Below are positions 1-10,735 of a DNA stretch of 64,000 nt, one piece after another. Each line of letters begins with the position of its first letter. The stretch's first letter is position 1. A model generated the notes under the pieces. It did not search any database. It worked only from the letters and a program-made list of their open reading frames with translations, and was not told the DNA's origin. The DNA lies in the NCBI GenBank assembly GCA_027574665.1, contig CM050648.1, positions 67,840,363 to 67,904,362 on the forward strand. Direction: 5' to 3'. Source of the stretch: Rhynochetos jubatus (lineage: Eukaryota; Chordata; Aves; Eurypygiformes; Rhynochetidae). A program made the position numbers and the translations under genes.

Positions 1-1268
1 TACCTTTTAAAAAACAGAGGCCTCATTTCTCTCCACCTCGGGTAGCTAACATAGTGCTAGTTGAACTTTTAAAATAATGATTTTTCAGGAAGTTGTTCCT
101 ACTATGCTGGGGGCTGGGGGGGGGGGGGGGGGGGGGGGGGGGCTGTGCGGGTTGTGGGTGTGCAGGTGTGAAGATATAGAGGTCCTTTGTAGCATCACAA
201 TATATACTGTTTACAAGTTAATGTAAAGCACTGATCTTACTATCTTTGCATCATGTACTCTTTAATTTAGACAGGAGCAGAATTGAGCTATTAATGTCTT
301 GGTGACATACAAAGATAAAAATTCTTCCCCAAAGGCCAGACAACAGAGGGAGAAAAAATACATTAAGTTAAACAATGTTTTCCTTAACTTTTGGACATGA
401 CAATAAGTTTGCTCAAACACCACTTTCTAATTGACCTCTTCTGCAAGATAATGTTCTGGTCTCACATGCAAAATGCAGATGTGACAGGTGGTCATTTTGG
501 AAGGAGGGTCTTTGTCTTCTGCACTGTAGCAAAACAGGGGGCTCATTTGTTGACTAAGCAACAGATTTTGGAGCCTAGCTTCAGACTCTTCCTTCTGAAA
601 GCCTTGGGATGAACACTGTCAGAAGGAGAAAAGAATATGAAAGGCAGACCCTGGACCTCTTGGCTTCCAGACCTCTTTGCTCACACATGGGGTAAGAACA
701 GTAGGTACAATAGCGAAAAAGAAAAGGTCTTCAGTTTCTGTTCCAATTTCATCAAACTGTTTTTTCAGCTCATTATGTCCATCTCATGCCTTTCTGTATC
801 TAGATAATTATGTCTTCTACTACTGAAAGATACCACATTGCTACAGATTCACAGAATGGAGCTTTAGATCCCCTAGACTTATCAGACTCCTGGAGAGGCC
901 TCATTTCTTCAAGTTTTCTAAGTGCTGAGCACATTCTTTGATATCTATGTTTTTCTCATACTCAAATGACAGGAAGGCATCTATTTTTTGCATTGAAAGA
1001 TCTCAGGAATGTCTCAGCACCTTACCTCCTGGCCTACTTCAATACTTAGTAATAAGTCTCACACAACACACACAGAATTTGCCTAATTCCAGCTGCTGGC
1101 AACTGATTTTTATTGTACCAACTGAGTTCTTAAAAATATTTCCTTTCTTATTAATGGGGATGCAATAATGTAATCAAGCCACCTCTCAAATAATTTTGAC
1201 AGAGGTTTCTAAGCATCTTGCTGAAAGATCTTTCATTGTTTCTGTGTCCCTTTTGTTTCTTTGATATT
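1..1268. other. Unique AT-rich DNA, no gene seen
   Basis: No recognisable repeat, exon or RNA gene apart from the long G run listed separately. The short open frames at 391-612 and 938-1168 have no coding-like codon pattern and match no family I know. Confidence 0.5.
116..142 (+). repeat. Homopolymer G run (27 G)
   Basis: An uninterrupted run of 27 G follows a short GGGGGCTGGGGG lead-in and precedes a GT-rich stretch (about 143-172). Such a run can form G-quadruplexes and is prone to length change and to sequencing or assembly error, so the exact count should be treated with caution. Confidence 0.9.
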
Positions 1269-1555
1269 CTGTCACAGAACCACAGCATGGCTGAGGTTGG
1301 AAGGGACCTCTGGAGGCCCTCTGGACCACCCCCCCTGCTCAAGCAAGGCCACCTACAACCCATTGCCCAGGGCTATGTCCATAAAACCTTTGAATAACTC
1401 CAAGAATGGAGACTGTGAAATCTCTCTGGGCAAACCATGCTAGTGCTCGATCACCCTCACAGTAAAAAAAGCTTTTTCATAAGTTCAGACATAACCTCCT
1501 GTGTTTCATTTTGTGCCCATTGTCTCTTATTCTGTCACTGGGGCAACTGTAATAT
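1269..1555 (-). mobile_element. CR1 LINE 3'-end fragment
   Basis: The plus strand begins with a degenerate form of the reverse-complemented CR1 3' terminus (CACAGAACCACAGCATGG) and runs into the conserved tail (GAGGTTGGAAGGGACCTCTGG). A stretch corresponding to the CR1 3' untranslated region and the end of the reverse-transcriptase ORF follows, including a TGTGCCCATTGTCTCTT block near 1513. The element therefore lies on the minus strand and is 5' truncated, as most CR1 copies are. The 5' limit is uncertain because similarity fades after about 1555. It is diverged and noncoding. It differs in tail sequence from the copies at 25.5 and 35.4 kb, so it represents a different CR1 subfamily. Confidence 0.85.
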
Positions 1556-4500
1556 CCATTGCAGATAGAAACAGTAGATCTATTTGTAATGTCTCCATGT
1601 ACAATATATAATAGGAAAAAAAGTCACCAAAAAGTCATCTCTACTTTTGCTTAGTGTTCCCTGGTATCTACAACCTGGAGTGTCTACAACCAACAGCTGG
1701 CCCTGTCTATGAATCCGGTCCTGGAGACTGATCTTCAGTAGGTTATTTATTGTGTCCTAGATCCTTGATAGATTTTTTTTGGCCATCCTCACCTCTGAAA
1801 ACTCCTGGAGGAAACAAGCATAGGAGACTATTCTCTTTTTTGCTCTTCTTGATAAATCAGAATATTTTTGGTAACAAAATTTTGCTGATTTTTTTTTAAC
1901 CTTCAAATTAAAACATTTCATCCACCTTCCTGACTTGCTGGTAGCTTGATCCTATATTATTCATACTGTGTGTAGGACAGCCTATTGGGCACACAAACTA
2001 TGCTAATGGTTCCTTTAAAGATCATGCACAACTCATTCAATAATGGTCACTAAGCTTTCAGAAATACCTTCTGTTGCAGTGGACTGGTCATATGCCGAGC
2101 AGGATATTCTTGGAATTGCTTCTAGTCTGTCATCAAAGCCTAAGTGATTGAGCTGAGACATGTGCTAAGACTCTGAATGGGCTTGGGTTTTCTCCCTCCA
2201 GTAAGCACCAGAGCCTGGGCAATTCTTATGAGTGGCACATCTGATTCTGGGAGAAGGGTCACACTTATGCTAATTTACCACAAATATACATAAAGATGCA
2301 GTGCTGTGGCCTGTTAAATAACTTGAATTTTGAAGTCTTAAAGGTGTTCCAAATAGTACAGTTTTCTTTCAGATAAGTTAGTTCCCAAAGGACAAGAATG
2401 TTCAGAACGTCAAAATATGATGTTTTCTTCTTTCGGTCTATCAATACATGCCAATATGAAACCTAGCCCCAGTGAAGGAAACTACTACACGGAAATGCAA
2501 AGTTAGGCTGTACCACAAATATGCAATGTAGTTACATTAAAATTGTTCTAATAACTTTGGCTTTTGTGTATTTTGTTTATTTGCTTGATAATTCAACAAT
2601 AATATTGATATTTATATATATACCGGACATGAGCATGCAAAAAGAAAAAAAAAAAAAAGCCCCAAACCCAATGCACTAAATCCACAGGATTTAAAGTAAG
2701 GAAAATAATCCAAAGTAAGAGCATCAGCTAAGGCTTTCACTTCAGGCTTAGATCATACTCTTGTATTTTGACATTACAGGAGTTTGAGATTGATGTTACA
2801 TGCCACGTGTGCTACAATAAGTGCAATGGAGAGAGATAAGGATGGCAGTCTTAGCTACATATTTCTGTTATTTTGTGGATTAGAAATGGGCAGACCTCTA
2901 AATGCCTGATTTTGGTTGGGACTGGAAGCCAAAATACTGACAAGCATATGCGTATATATACACACAGATGATTTCTCACGTTAGAAGTTACAAAGACTTG
3001 TTCAATAAAATATGCCCTATTAGAATATGCAAACCAGGTTTGACTATATCCAAATATTTTGACCTAAAATCTTTGAAAATAGTTGTCCAGCATTGAGAAT
3101 AGTTACAATGTCATTGCACTAACTGAGTTTTTTACATTTTGGTGTCAATGACGTTTTCACAGTTAGGGGTTTTCTTTTTTTTTTACCCTTTTTTTTTTTT
3201 TCCTTTGGCTTTCATGTTAATTTAGAACAGAGAACTTGTTCTCCACTTCATGGAGTCTCCTATAATCTGTTAGTAATGAGCACAAAAATATTGTCTGGAT
3301 TACCAGTTTTGTTGTGACCCAATGACTGACTCCTACAGTATTCTGTGTCAAAACATGTTACTAAGCTCCATTGTGAAGATTAGTGGTGTGCCTGTGCTTT
3401 TAGAAGCAGAAAATGGTGTGTGTGTGCATCTGAAATAGGAGGATCTAACTCATTGTTTTTGATGTGAACCCTGGCCTTTAGGCACTGCTAGAATGCAAAT
3501 CCATAATAACACTGAACACAACATTATTATTATGCTTTGTATGTAAGCAGTACAACAAAAATCTACATGAGCATTTAAGCACTGAACTTCTAATACTGAT
3601 GAAAATAAAGCTCCTATAAAGACTTTGTGGTGCTGCCCTTACGGAACCACAATAAGAATCCACAGGCAAAGAGCAGTTGCCCTGGAGACATACTTAAATC
3701 CTTATATCATAATTCAATCCAATTGCAAATAATCTGTCTTCACATGTCAGTTATTAATTCATAGGTTGGTTGTTTTTGTTTTTGTGGGTTTTTTTGTTTG
3801 TTTGTTTTTTGTTTTGTTTTGAAGAATCAGAGAAGAGAGGCAGTCTGGAGAAATGTCTTTCATAAAAAAATTAAAACATATTTTATTTATTCCCAGGGTG
3901 GTCATTTTAATAGGTGGTAGTCCAGAAAGTCTGAAGATGTTTTCAGAAAGGTTATCAAACAAGAGCTACTATGAATTTAATTTGTATTTTACACAAGACT
4001 TGGATGACATTCATTAGGTTAGTGAAGAGTGTATAATTAACACTAGGGTTTTGGTGTGCCACTGGATCAGACTACCTCTTCTAATCAGTCTGTGATGGAT
4101 GCCAATATAGTTCATGCTGTAATGCCACATTCAGAACTCCGTCTCAGGGTCACAAAGTCACAAATCTGGTGGGGAAGGGGAATGGTAAGAGAAGAGGTAA
4201 GACAGACACGCTTCCCAGAAGGCTGCATAGCAGTGTCATCCCTCCTGATTCACACCGACTTTATAGATCCTTAGAAGTGGACAGGAGTTTTCCACCTCTG
4301 ACATGTCTTTCATCTCAAAGAACAGCCCTTGAAAGTCTTGAGAATGTTAATTCATAAGCTTCTTGCTGTTTTGATGGTAGGCTTGTTTTTTTTTATCGAG
4401 GTCAAACTCTTCTATTCAACTAGAAGCCTAAAAGCACTCGGTGAGCACGTAGGAGACAAAACCCCTGAGCAAAGGCTAAAACACTCTGCATCATAAACAC

Positions 4501-4976
4501 CATCCTCAGCATGATTTCATTCTTGCTGCCTGCATTGGTATCAACCATTAGTCTTCCACAGAAGATTCTAATTGACTTTTCTCTGTTCTTGGTAAGGTTA
4601 GGAAGAGGCAAGACTAAACTGATATATCAGAGGGATTTAGAGAAGTCATAAAACTTATTTTTATATTTTAAGAAAATAAAGGTATCAGAGTAAAAAGTTC
4701 TGAAAAAGATCTGGTACTTGAAATCAGAATCTCAGAAAGCAGTATTTGTAAAATATTTTGCAGTCATAATGAAGCTGTTAGAACATCAAAATACCAGTTT
4801 TCCAAACTTGCCTTATAATTGTTCTTAAACAAGTTTGCCTGAGCCTGGGAAAACAGGAGAACATGAAAGTTAAAAGATTGCCTAGGCCAGTATCTCTTTC
4901 AAAGCATTTTTCTTTATACTTTTTGCTACTTGTCTGTGGGGTAAGACATATCCTGGATAAAAGAAAGTGAAGCATT
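1556..4976. other. Unique AT-rich DNA, no gene seen
   Basis: No feature can be supported beyond simple sequence: poly-A at 2645-2658, T-rich tracts around 3172-3202, and a GTTTT/GTTT-rich stretch at about 3769-3822. Open frames here are short and show no family resemblance. About 1600-1800 could be old diverged repeat continuing from the CR1, but I cannot identify it. Confidence 0.5.
3769..3822 (+). repeat. T-rich (GTTTT/GTTT)n simple sequence
   Basis: Irregular GTTTTT, GTTTG and GTTTT units in tandem make up this 54-base stretch. It is low-complexity DNA with no sign of belonging to a transposon tail. Confidence 0.7.
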
Positions 4977-5520
4977 TCATTCATCCCATTTCAAGTCCTT
5001 GTTGTTCTTCAGGGATGATTCATATTGCAGATGTGTGCATGTGGTGTCCAGCAAATAGCATACCCATAGTGTCCCATTACCTGTGCAGCTCTGGTGCACC
5101 GGCCTCACAACAAAGTATCGGTGGAAGGACACAATGAGACAATCCAGGTATCTTCCACAGCAAAGTGCAGCAGACTTTGTATGGAGATCATGTAACAAAG
5201 TGGGGTCTACAGAAGCAATTGTGAAGCTCGACATACCCTAACTGGTAGCACATTGCTCGATGGAGAGCACGGTATAACACAAGAACACTGGCCATATTCA
5301 CTGCATAGGACAAGACTGACTGCATCAAGGACATGGCAAGCTACTGCTTCTACCATAGAGCTTGGGTAGTAAAGCATAGTTGTGCAGAGTAGCATGAAAA
5401 TGAGGGAACCACAGCAACTGCATGGCATGGTTTGATGTACTGATGATTTAACTAACCAGTACTGCTGATTTTTTCTTGGCACAATGCAGCAATGGCTGCA
5501 CAATGCAGCTCAACATAGCA
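4977..5520. other. Unidentified segment with two minus-strand open frames
   Basis: Two overlapping minus-strand frames of 85 and 98 codons (4977-5234 and 5207-5503) lie here in a slightly more GC-rich stretch. The predicted peptides are cysteine-rich and resemble nothing I know. The overlap is out of frame and no splice site explains it. Around 5484-5560 the plus strand repeats GCAGTG/TGCAG words (CAATGCAGCAATGGCTGCACAATGCAG), which suggests simple-sequence origin. I regard the frames as probably chance. Confidence 0.3.
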
Positions 5521-8500
5521 GTGACTGCCCTTTGTGGCAGTGCAGACATTGCAGTGCACTAATTCTTTTTGGTTTCCTTTGCTTTTTGTACACTGATCAT
5601 TACTTCTCTTTCATGTGTTTTCTTGTTTACAACTTGCTTTACTGATTCCACTTAGCCAGTACACATCCTTTATAGATAGAAAAACAAAAGGGAAATGTTC
5701 TTGTTTAGAAAGAGAAACCTGTAGTTAGCACACTGAAGAGTGATTCCATATTCATTTCACAACCTCATCACTTGCTCTGTAAATAGCAATGCCACATCCC
5801 ATTCACAAAAGAAGAGCAGAAATAGACCTTTAAAAAGAAAAAAAAAAAAAAAAATTCCCAAAGCTCCTATTTGACCTGTGACACTGCATTCAGAAGTTTT
5901 GCTTGCAGGTTGTGGGTTTACTTTTATTGTGGATTCAACAATTGCTCCGGTTTTGTTTTTTACACTCTAAGACTCGAGCAATTTGGTGGTTTTTATCAGC
6001 AATTTCACTGGAAGCCTCTGTGTCTCTGAATTAGCACACTGGCACACTTTAATGCAAAAAAGAAAAGTTAAATTTTGGAATATAAACTAGATTATCACCC
6101 GTTTAGATTACACACACAATAGAAAAACACTATCCATTTTTGTAACATCATATATCAAGCAAATCACTTCTATATTAATCTTGTTATCTACCAATACTAC
6201 AAGTAAAATTTCTACTTAATGCTGATGCATAGGTGAATATTATCTCATTGTATGTGCAGACTGATCTTTCCAACAGTAAAACCAACAAACCCCAAAATCG
6301 AGTTACTATGGATTTGCAATCTGAGATTTCCATGAGCAACACTTGACTTGGAGATGTATTACGGCACATTTGCAGTTTTCCTTTTATACCCAGTGCCATT
6401 GGACAATTATCAGTCAATGGGTAGGATTCAGTCATACTCCTCAACACCTGCACAGTACTTAGTGTCACCTTGAACACCATAATTACACCAAAGACAAAGC
6501 TACAAATGTTTGTATTAAGCATTATGTTATGCATTTCATGGGTAAAAGGACCAAGTATCATGCACAGGTTTTTTTTCTGTGAATCATAGTACATATATCA
6601 ATTCAACATGGCACAAAACACTGCTTATTTTTATTCTTGTAATCCTCATAACCAGAAGTATGTCTTGTCCCTATTTTATAGATTGAGAACTTATTCCAAT
6701 AAACAACTAAGGTACTTGAGACTTTGGTTTGTATGCAGTAGAAACAAGAGTACATTGAGCCACTTTTATAGTGAAAACCTTTTCTTCCAAACGGGATCTA
6801 GTGATATGGGTCCATGTTTTCTTCCAGGACTTGCTGTACTTCCCAGTGTCCACAAAGGAATAAAAATGGGGAAGATCCAGTGTCTCTCATCTCATACAGA
6901 CAGACTGTACGAGATGAAGTAGGTGATACAGTTTCTATCCCGCAGATGTCTAAAAAAATACCCATGAAGTTTTTGTCAGAGTATATGTAAACTACAAAAA
7001 CTTCACATTACAGAAAGTGGGGAGTGGACATAACTTGCAAAGTAAGACAACATTCTAATTATCTTACGAGCTCTTCTCAGTTTCCACCTTAATAAAGAAC
7101 ATACTTTTCTAGCATTATCAGTGCAGCATTTTCCTAAGAGTTGTCATGTTTTCAAAATCTGTGGGCAAAAATAAATCTATTCAGCATCTATTCAAATACA
7201 AACTGTCATGTACCTTTCTTCTTTTCAGAATCTGTAGGCAATCAGTTAAAAAATTTTGCTACTTAATAGGTACAAAATAAACCATTTGCACATGAGATAT
7301 GCACATGAGATATGCTGAAAACAGAAAAAATTATTTTAGTACAAGCAAATGAGTAGCTGGGGTTCTGAGAAAACTCAGTTTTGTTCAGAATGATTCCACA
7401 GCTCTGTGCTTGCCAATGTCAGTGCCATGTGCTTGGGTTCCCTGGAATGAGGCCATCGATTTCAGCAGCAGAGAATGAAAAGCTCAAGCAAAAAGTGTAA
7501 ATACGCATACTGTGCTTTTGAAGAGGTGATCCAAAAAGCCTGGGAAATGGAAAATAACTGTTATTATGTACTTGTAGATAAAGCAATATATGTTACAATG
7601 CCCTAGAGAGTTAACCCATGTGTAAAATCAGGAAGGGAAACTACTTGCAGATAAAAGCTTCTTTTCTAAGCCCTGTGGAGTTCTGCCCCTATATTTTTTG
7701 TGTTCCTGTGTTTATCCATGCAAGTAGCCAGCAGGAATAACTTCTGAGTATAGTGGAACCACCCTTGTGAAGCTATAGCATGAGATACTCAGGCTTTGAT
7801 CCTGGAGGTTGACATAAAGTAGTGGGGGCCTATATATGGGTGAAGCAATAATACCTGGAACAAAGCTCTCCAGAGACATAAGAATTCACTTTTATGGACT
7901 ATATCCATAAGCTTAAATAGGGCCTGGATGTTATCCCAAGTCTATCATGGAGGGTGATGGGATTCAAAGAAAAATGAGATTGTTAATGAAACTGCATATT
8001 AATTTGGATTACAGAGTCATATAAGGATTGAAGGAATTGAAGGAAAAAAATGTGAAATAAAATGAAGTATTTTACTTATGCAATTTAAGCCAGATGTTTA
8101 CACTGGCTTATTCATTAACACTTTCATTACTACCTTTAATGTGCATCGATTATTCATAATGATTGACTATGAATGTCCTCCTGTTTAGATTTTATGAATG
8201 GTTAATCCCCTACAATGCTCTCTCATCCTAAATATTTTCTTTTTGAAGCATGACAATGATATTCTCTATGAAATAAGAAATAGGTAGAGGACTTGAACTT
8301 TAGAACGCATCAAGAAAGTAAAATATCATTGAATGAAATTGTACCAATAAATGTAACTTATTTCAATTACTTTGGAAAGCATTCTTTACCTTTCTAGTAA
8401 AAATAAAAGTTTTGATATTTCAGACCAAAATAATTACATCAGCTTTGTATGTGAGAGTGATAAAGTGGACTTTATGCTATAGAAAAACAGAACAAGGGGA

Positions 8501-8649
8501 AAGAGACTAAGGCAGAGAAGAAACAAATTATTTCACTTTAGTCACAACAGAGCCTTTCACAACACCACTGACAAGGAACTATTTAACTTGTGTCATTAAA
8601 TGACATGCACCTTAGAACACTTTAAGGGACTTCAGTTGTTTCTCATCTA
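5521..8649. other. Unique AT-rich DNA, no gene seen
   Basis: No transposon or exon can be supported. The longest frame is 136 codons on the minus strand (6184-6594). Its length is near what chance gives in AT-rich DNA and I do not recognise the product. A poly-A run sits at 5838-5854 and a 13-bp tandem duplication at 7288-7313. Confidence 0.5.
7288..7313 (+). repeat. 13-bp perfect tandem duplication
   Basis: GCACATGAGATAT occurs twice head to tail with no mismatch. This is a recent local duplication of the replication-slippage type. Confidence 0.9.
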
Positions 8650-9000
8650 AAATAATAGATTTACAGTCAGTTTATGACCTTTCCAGCTTTCACGTCCTCT
8701 GTTTGTCTTGCTTGTGTTCTGTTAAACAAGAAAAGTGTTGTGACCCATAATTGCAGCCAGATTCACAGCAGGTTTTGTGGAGCTTTTTTTGCCATGGTGT
8801 CCGAGCTGTCTCCATCTGCTGCTGTCTTGTGTGCTTCCCACAGGGGGACCTGGCTAATTTTTCAGTCAATTAGCAGAAGGGTTGCTTTTGTTCTCCAAGT
8901 GCACCCCCATGGGCTCCTCTTACACCCTGGACACACTATTCAGATGTTGGGAGTTTTCAAAAAGCATATCATGTTATTCTTTTCCTACTGACCTTTGTGA
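8650..9000. promoter_or_regulatory. Possible conserved noncoding element (weak)
   Basis: This is a repeat-free block of more balanced base composition than its flanks. It includes homeodomain-type cores (GGCTAATTTT near 8852 and CAATTAGC at 8867-8874) close to a GC-richer stretch. Nothing marks it as an exon: the 105-codon plus-strand frame (8674-8991) has no recognisable product. The call is an inference from composition only. Confidence 0.25.
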
Positions 9001-9690
9001 CATTGTTGGGTGAATGTTGTCTCCTGTAATCATAGACACTTACATTAAACTCTGTAGACTAACTTTGGAATGTTTTTAATATGAACATTAATAATACATG
9101 TAGCAGTGGCTTTTCTTAAATGATTTCTGAGATCTTATGTTGAAGCCTAATCTTACTTTTTCATTCAGGAGGTACCAGCTGACATATTAATACTTCATCA
9201 TAATCATTATTTGCTATATATTTTACTCTCTTAACAGGAAAAAAGTTGCTTTTGCTACTTACCATCTAACAAGGAACATTTACATGTTGAACAGACACCT
9301 CAGGTTATGAACACAAATCCAGCTTCAGTGAAAAATATTGCATATCAAATGAAACAAAGAGCTTTAAATAGTAGATTTAATTGTGCACATGTATGTTTAT
9401 ACCTTTGTATAGCTAGCGGGGGGGGGGGGGGGGGTAATGCAAACATTATATAATGGTTGAATAATAACCTGATAGTCAGGCTCCTTGTGTATTCTTTGTG
9501 TTGACTTCTATGAATTTTAATCAGGGTTTGGCTAATATGCACTCCTTGCAAGACGGAAAATGCTGTTATTTCAGTATAACAAAATATTACTAGATTCCTG
9601 GAAAAAAGTCAGTGTTTTCTTCTGGAAGAATATAGTTGAGCTAACAGAAAGCAATATGCTTTAAGCCTCCAATTTATGCACATTTCATTT
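9001..9690. other. Unique AT-rich DNA with a 17-base G run
   Basis: No gene or transposon is seen. A 17-base G homopolymer occupies 9418-9434; on the complementary strand it encodes only a polyproline stretch in a chance frame. Confidence 0.55.
9418..9434 (+). repeat. Homopolymer G run (17 G)
   Basis: An uninterrupted run of 17 G is flanked by AT-rich DNA. It is unstable in length and can form quadruplexes. Confidence 0.9.
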
Positions 9691-9694
9691 GGAA

Positions 9695-10735
9695 TGCTAT
9701 CTCGCCTAGGTGTCCCTGAGCCTAATCGGCTTCGAGAAATTTTGAACATCAGTTTGCATATGAGATTTTCCATGTGCTGTAGCGACCATTGTATACTGCA
9801 GGAGCATATAGAATTCTTCTTTTTAATTTCAATGTCATATCTCTTATCTGTGATTTCTATCTTGGATGCAAATACAGATCAGTGAGGGTATTTCTCCTTC
9901 TCCTTAACTGCATGATCACGCCGCCACTTTTTACGGTAGGATATCAAGTGAGTTCGTTTTCTTGTAACCTTTCATCTGCCCAGCCTCTCGGCTATATCTT
10001 TCTAGAGTTAATAAATATACTTTTTCTCAGTGTTAAGCAATAAAATATTCACTGGGTCTGAGCTGGGGTTAACAGATTTCTGAAAATTTTATTGCGTGAC
10101 AGCCTGTCCTGAATAATCCCCTCAGCTGTCTCATGTTCTGGGGCAGAAATGATCTTATGTGTCACTCTAATAGTCTAGAATTACACTTGTATCACTGTCA
10201 CCAGCATATGGGGCTGTGTATACCCCTAGGCCCAGCTCCCTCTCTTTCACGGCATTTAAAATGATAACATTTGGCAAAGCCAGTTTTGACAGAAAGTGAA
10301 CTCTCCTTTCCGCGCCGGTGACAAAGCCGGCCACCGGAGGCCTGACACTGAGCAGCCAGTCATCGTACTCTTTGCTGGGTAATGATCGCGGGTTTCCCTC
10401 CTCTTAATAACTGCCTCGCTGCAAGGGGAGGCTTGAGTGCAAGTCTTCACTTAATTATACAGTCTTCGTCTTAAGTGCTTTATTCATGTGAGGGCTTCAG
10501 CTGCTCAGGCTTTATCATAGCTTTTCTTTTTTTCCACGCTGCCAAAACGTACCGATAGCTGGGCAGGCAATGGGAGAGGGGAGGACTTTGGGAAAATAAC
10601 AGGCAGGAAAACAAAATGGCTTGTGTATGCTCAAAAGTAAAAACAGTTTCAGGAACGGCACATTATATCATCATAATAAATCTCTGAATATACTACATTG
10701 CTAATGGCAGCTGCTAAAGGTGGTGTACCGCTTGA
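9695..10735. promoter_or_regulatory. CpG-retaining candidate cis-regulatory / conserved noncoding element
   Basis: I count about 26 CpG dinucleotides between 9699 and 10731, roughly one per 40 bp, while adjoining kilobases have about four or five each. The densest part is 10309-10340 (CCGCGCCGG and ACCGG words). A perfect POU octamer (ATGCAAAT) lies at 9866-9873, with a second octamer-like word (GTTTGCATATG) near 9753. The block carries no CR1 or LTR similarity. Its reading frames are short and show no coding bias, so I do not think it is an exon. CpG retention in otherwise depleted DNA implies either constraint or lack of germline methylation, both usual for enhancers or distal promoters. 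Which gene it serves cannot be told from this window. A GC-biased patch of no function remains possible. Confidence 0.45.

Noticed and set aside
1151-1443. Frames of 60-70 codons on both strands
   Set aside because: They fall in or across the edge of the CR1 remnant and its flank.
4977-5503. Two overlapping minus-strand frames, considered as a retrocopy
   Set aside because: No recognisable protein, frames do not join, no poly-A or target duplication; base words suggest simple sequence.
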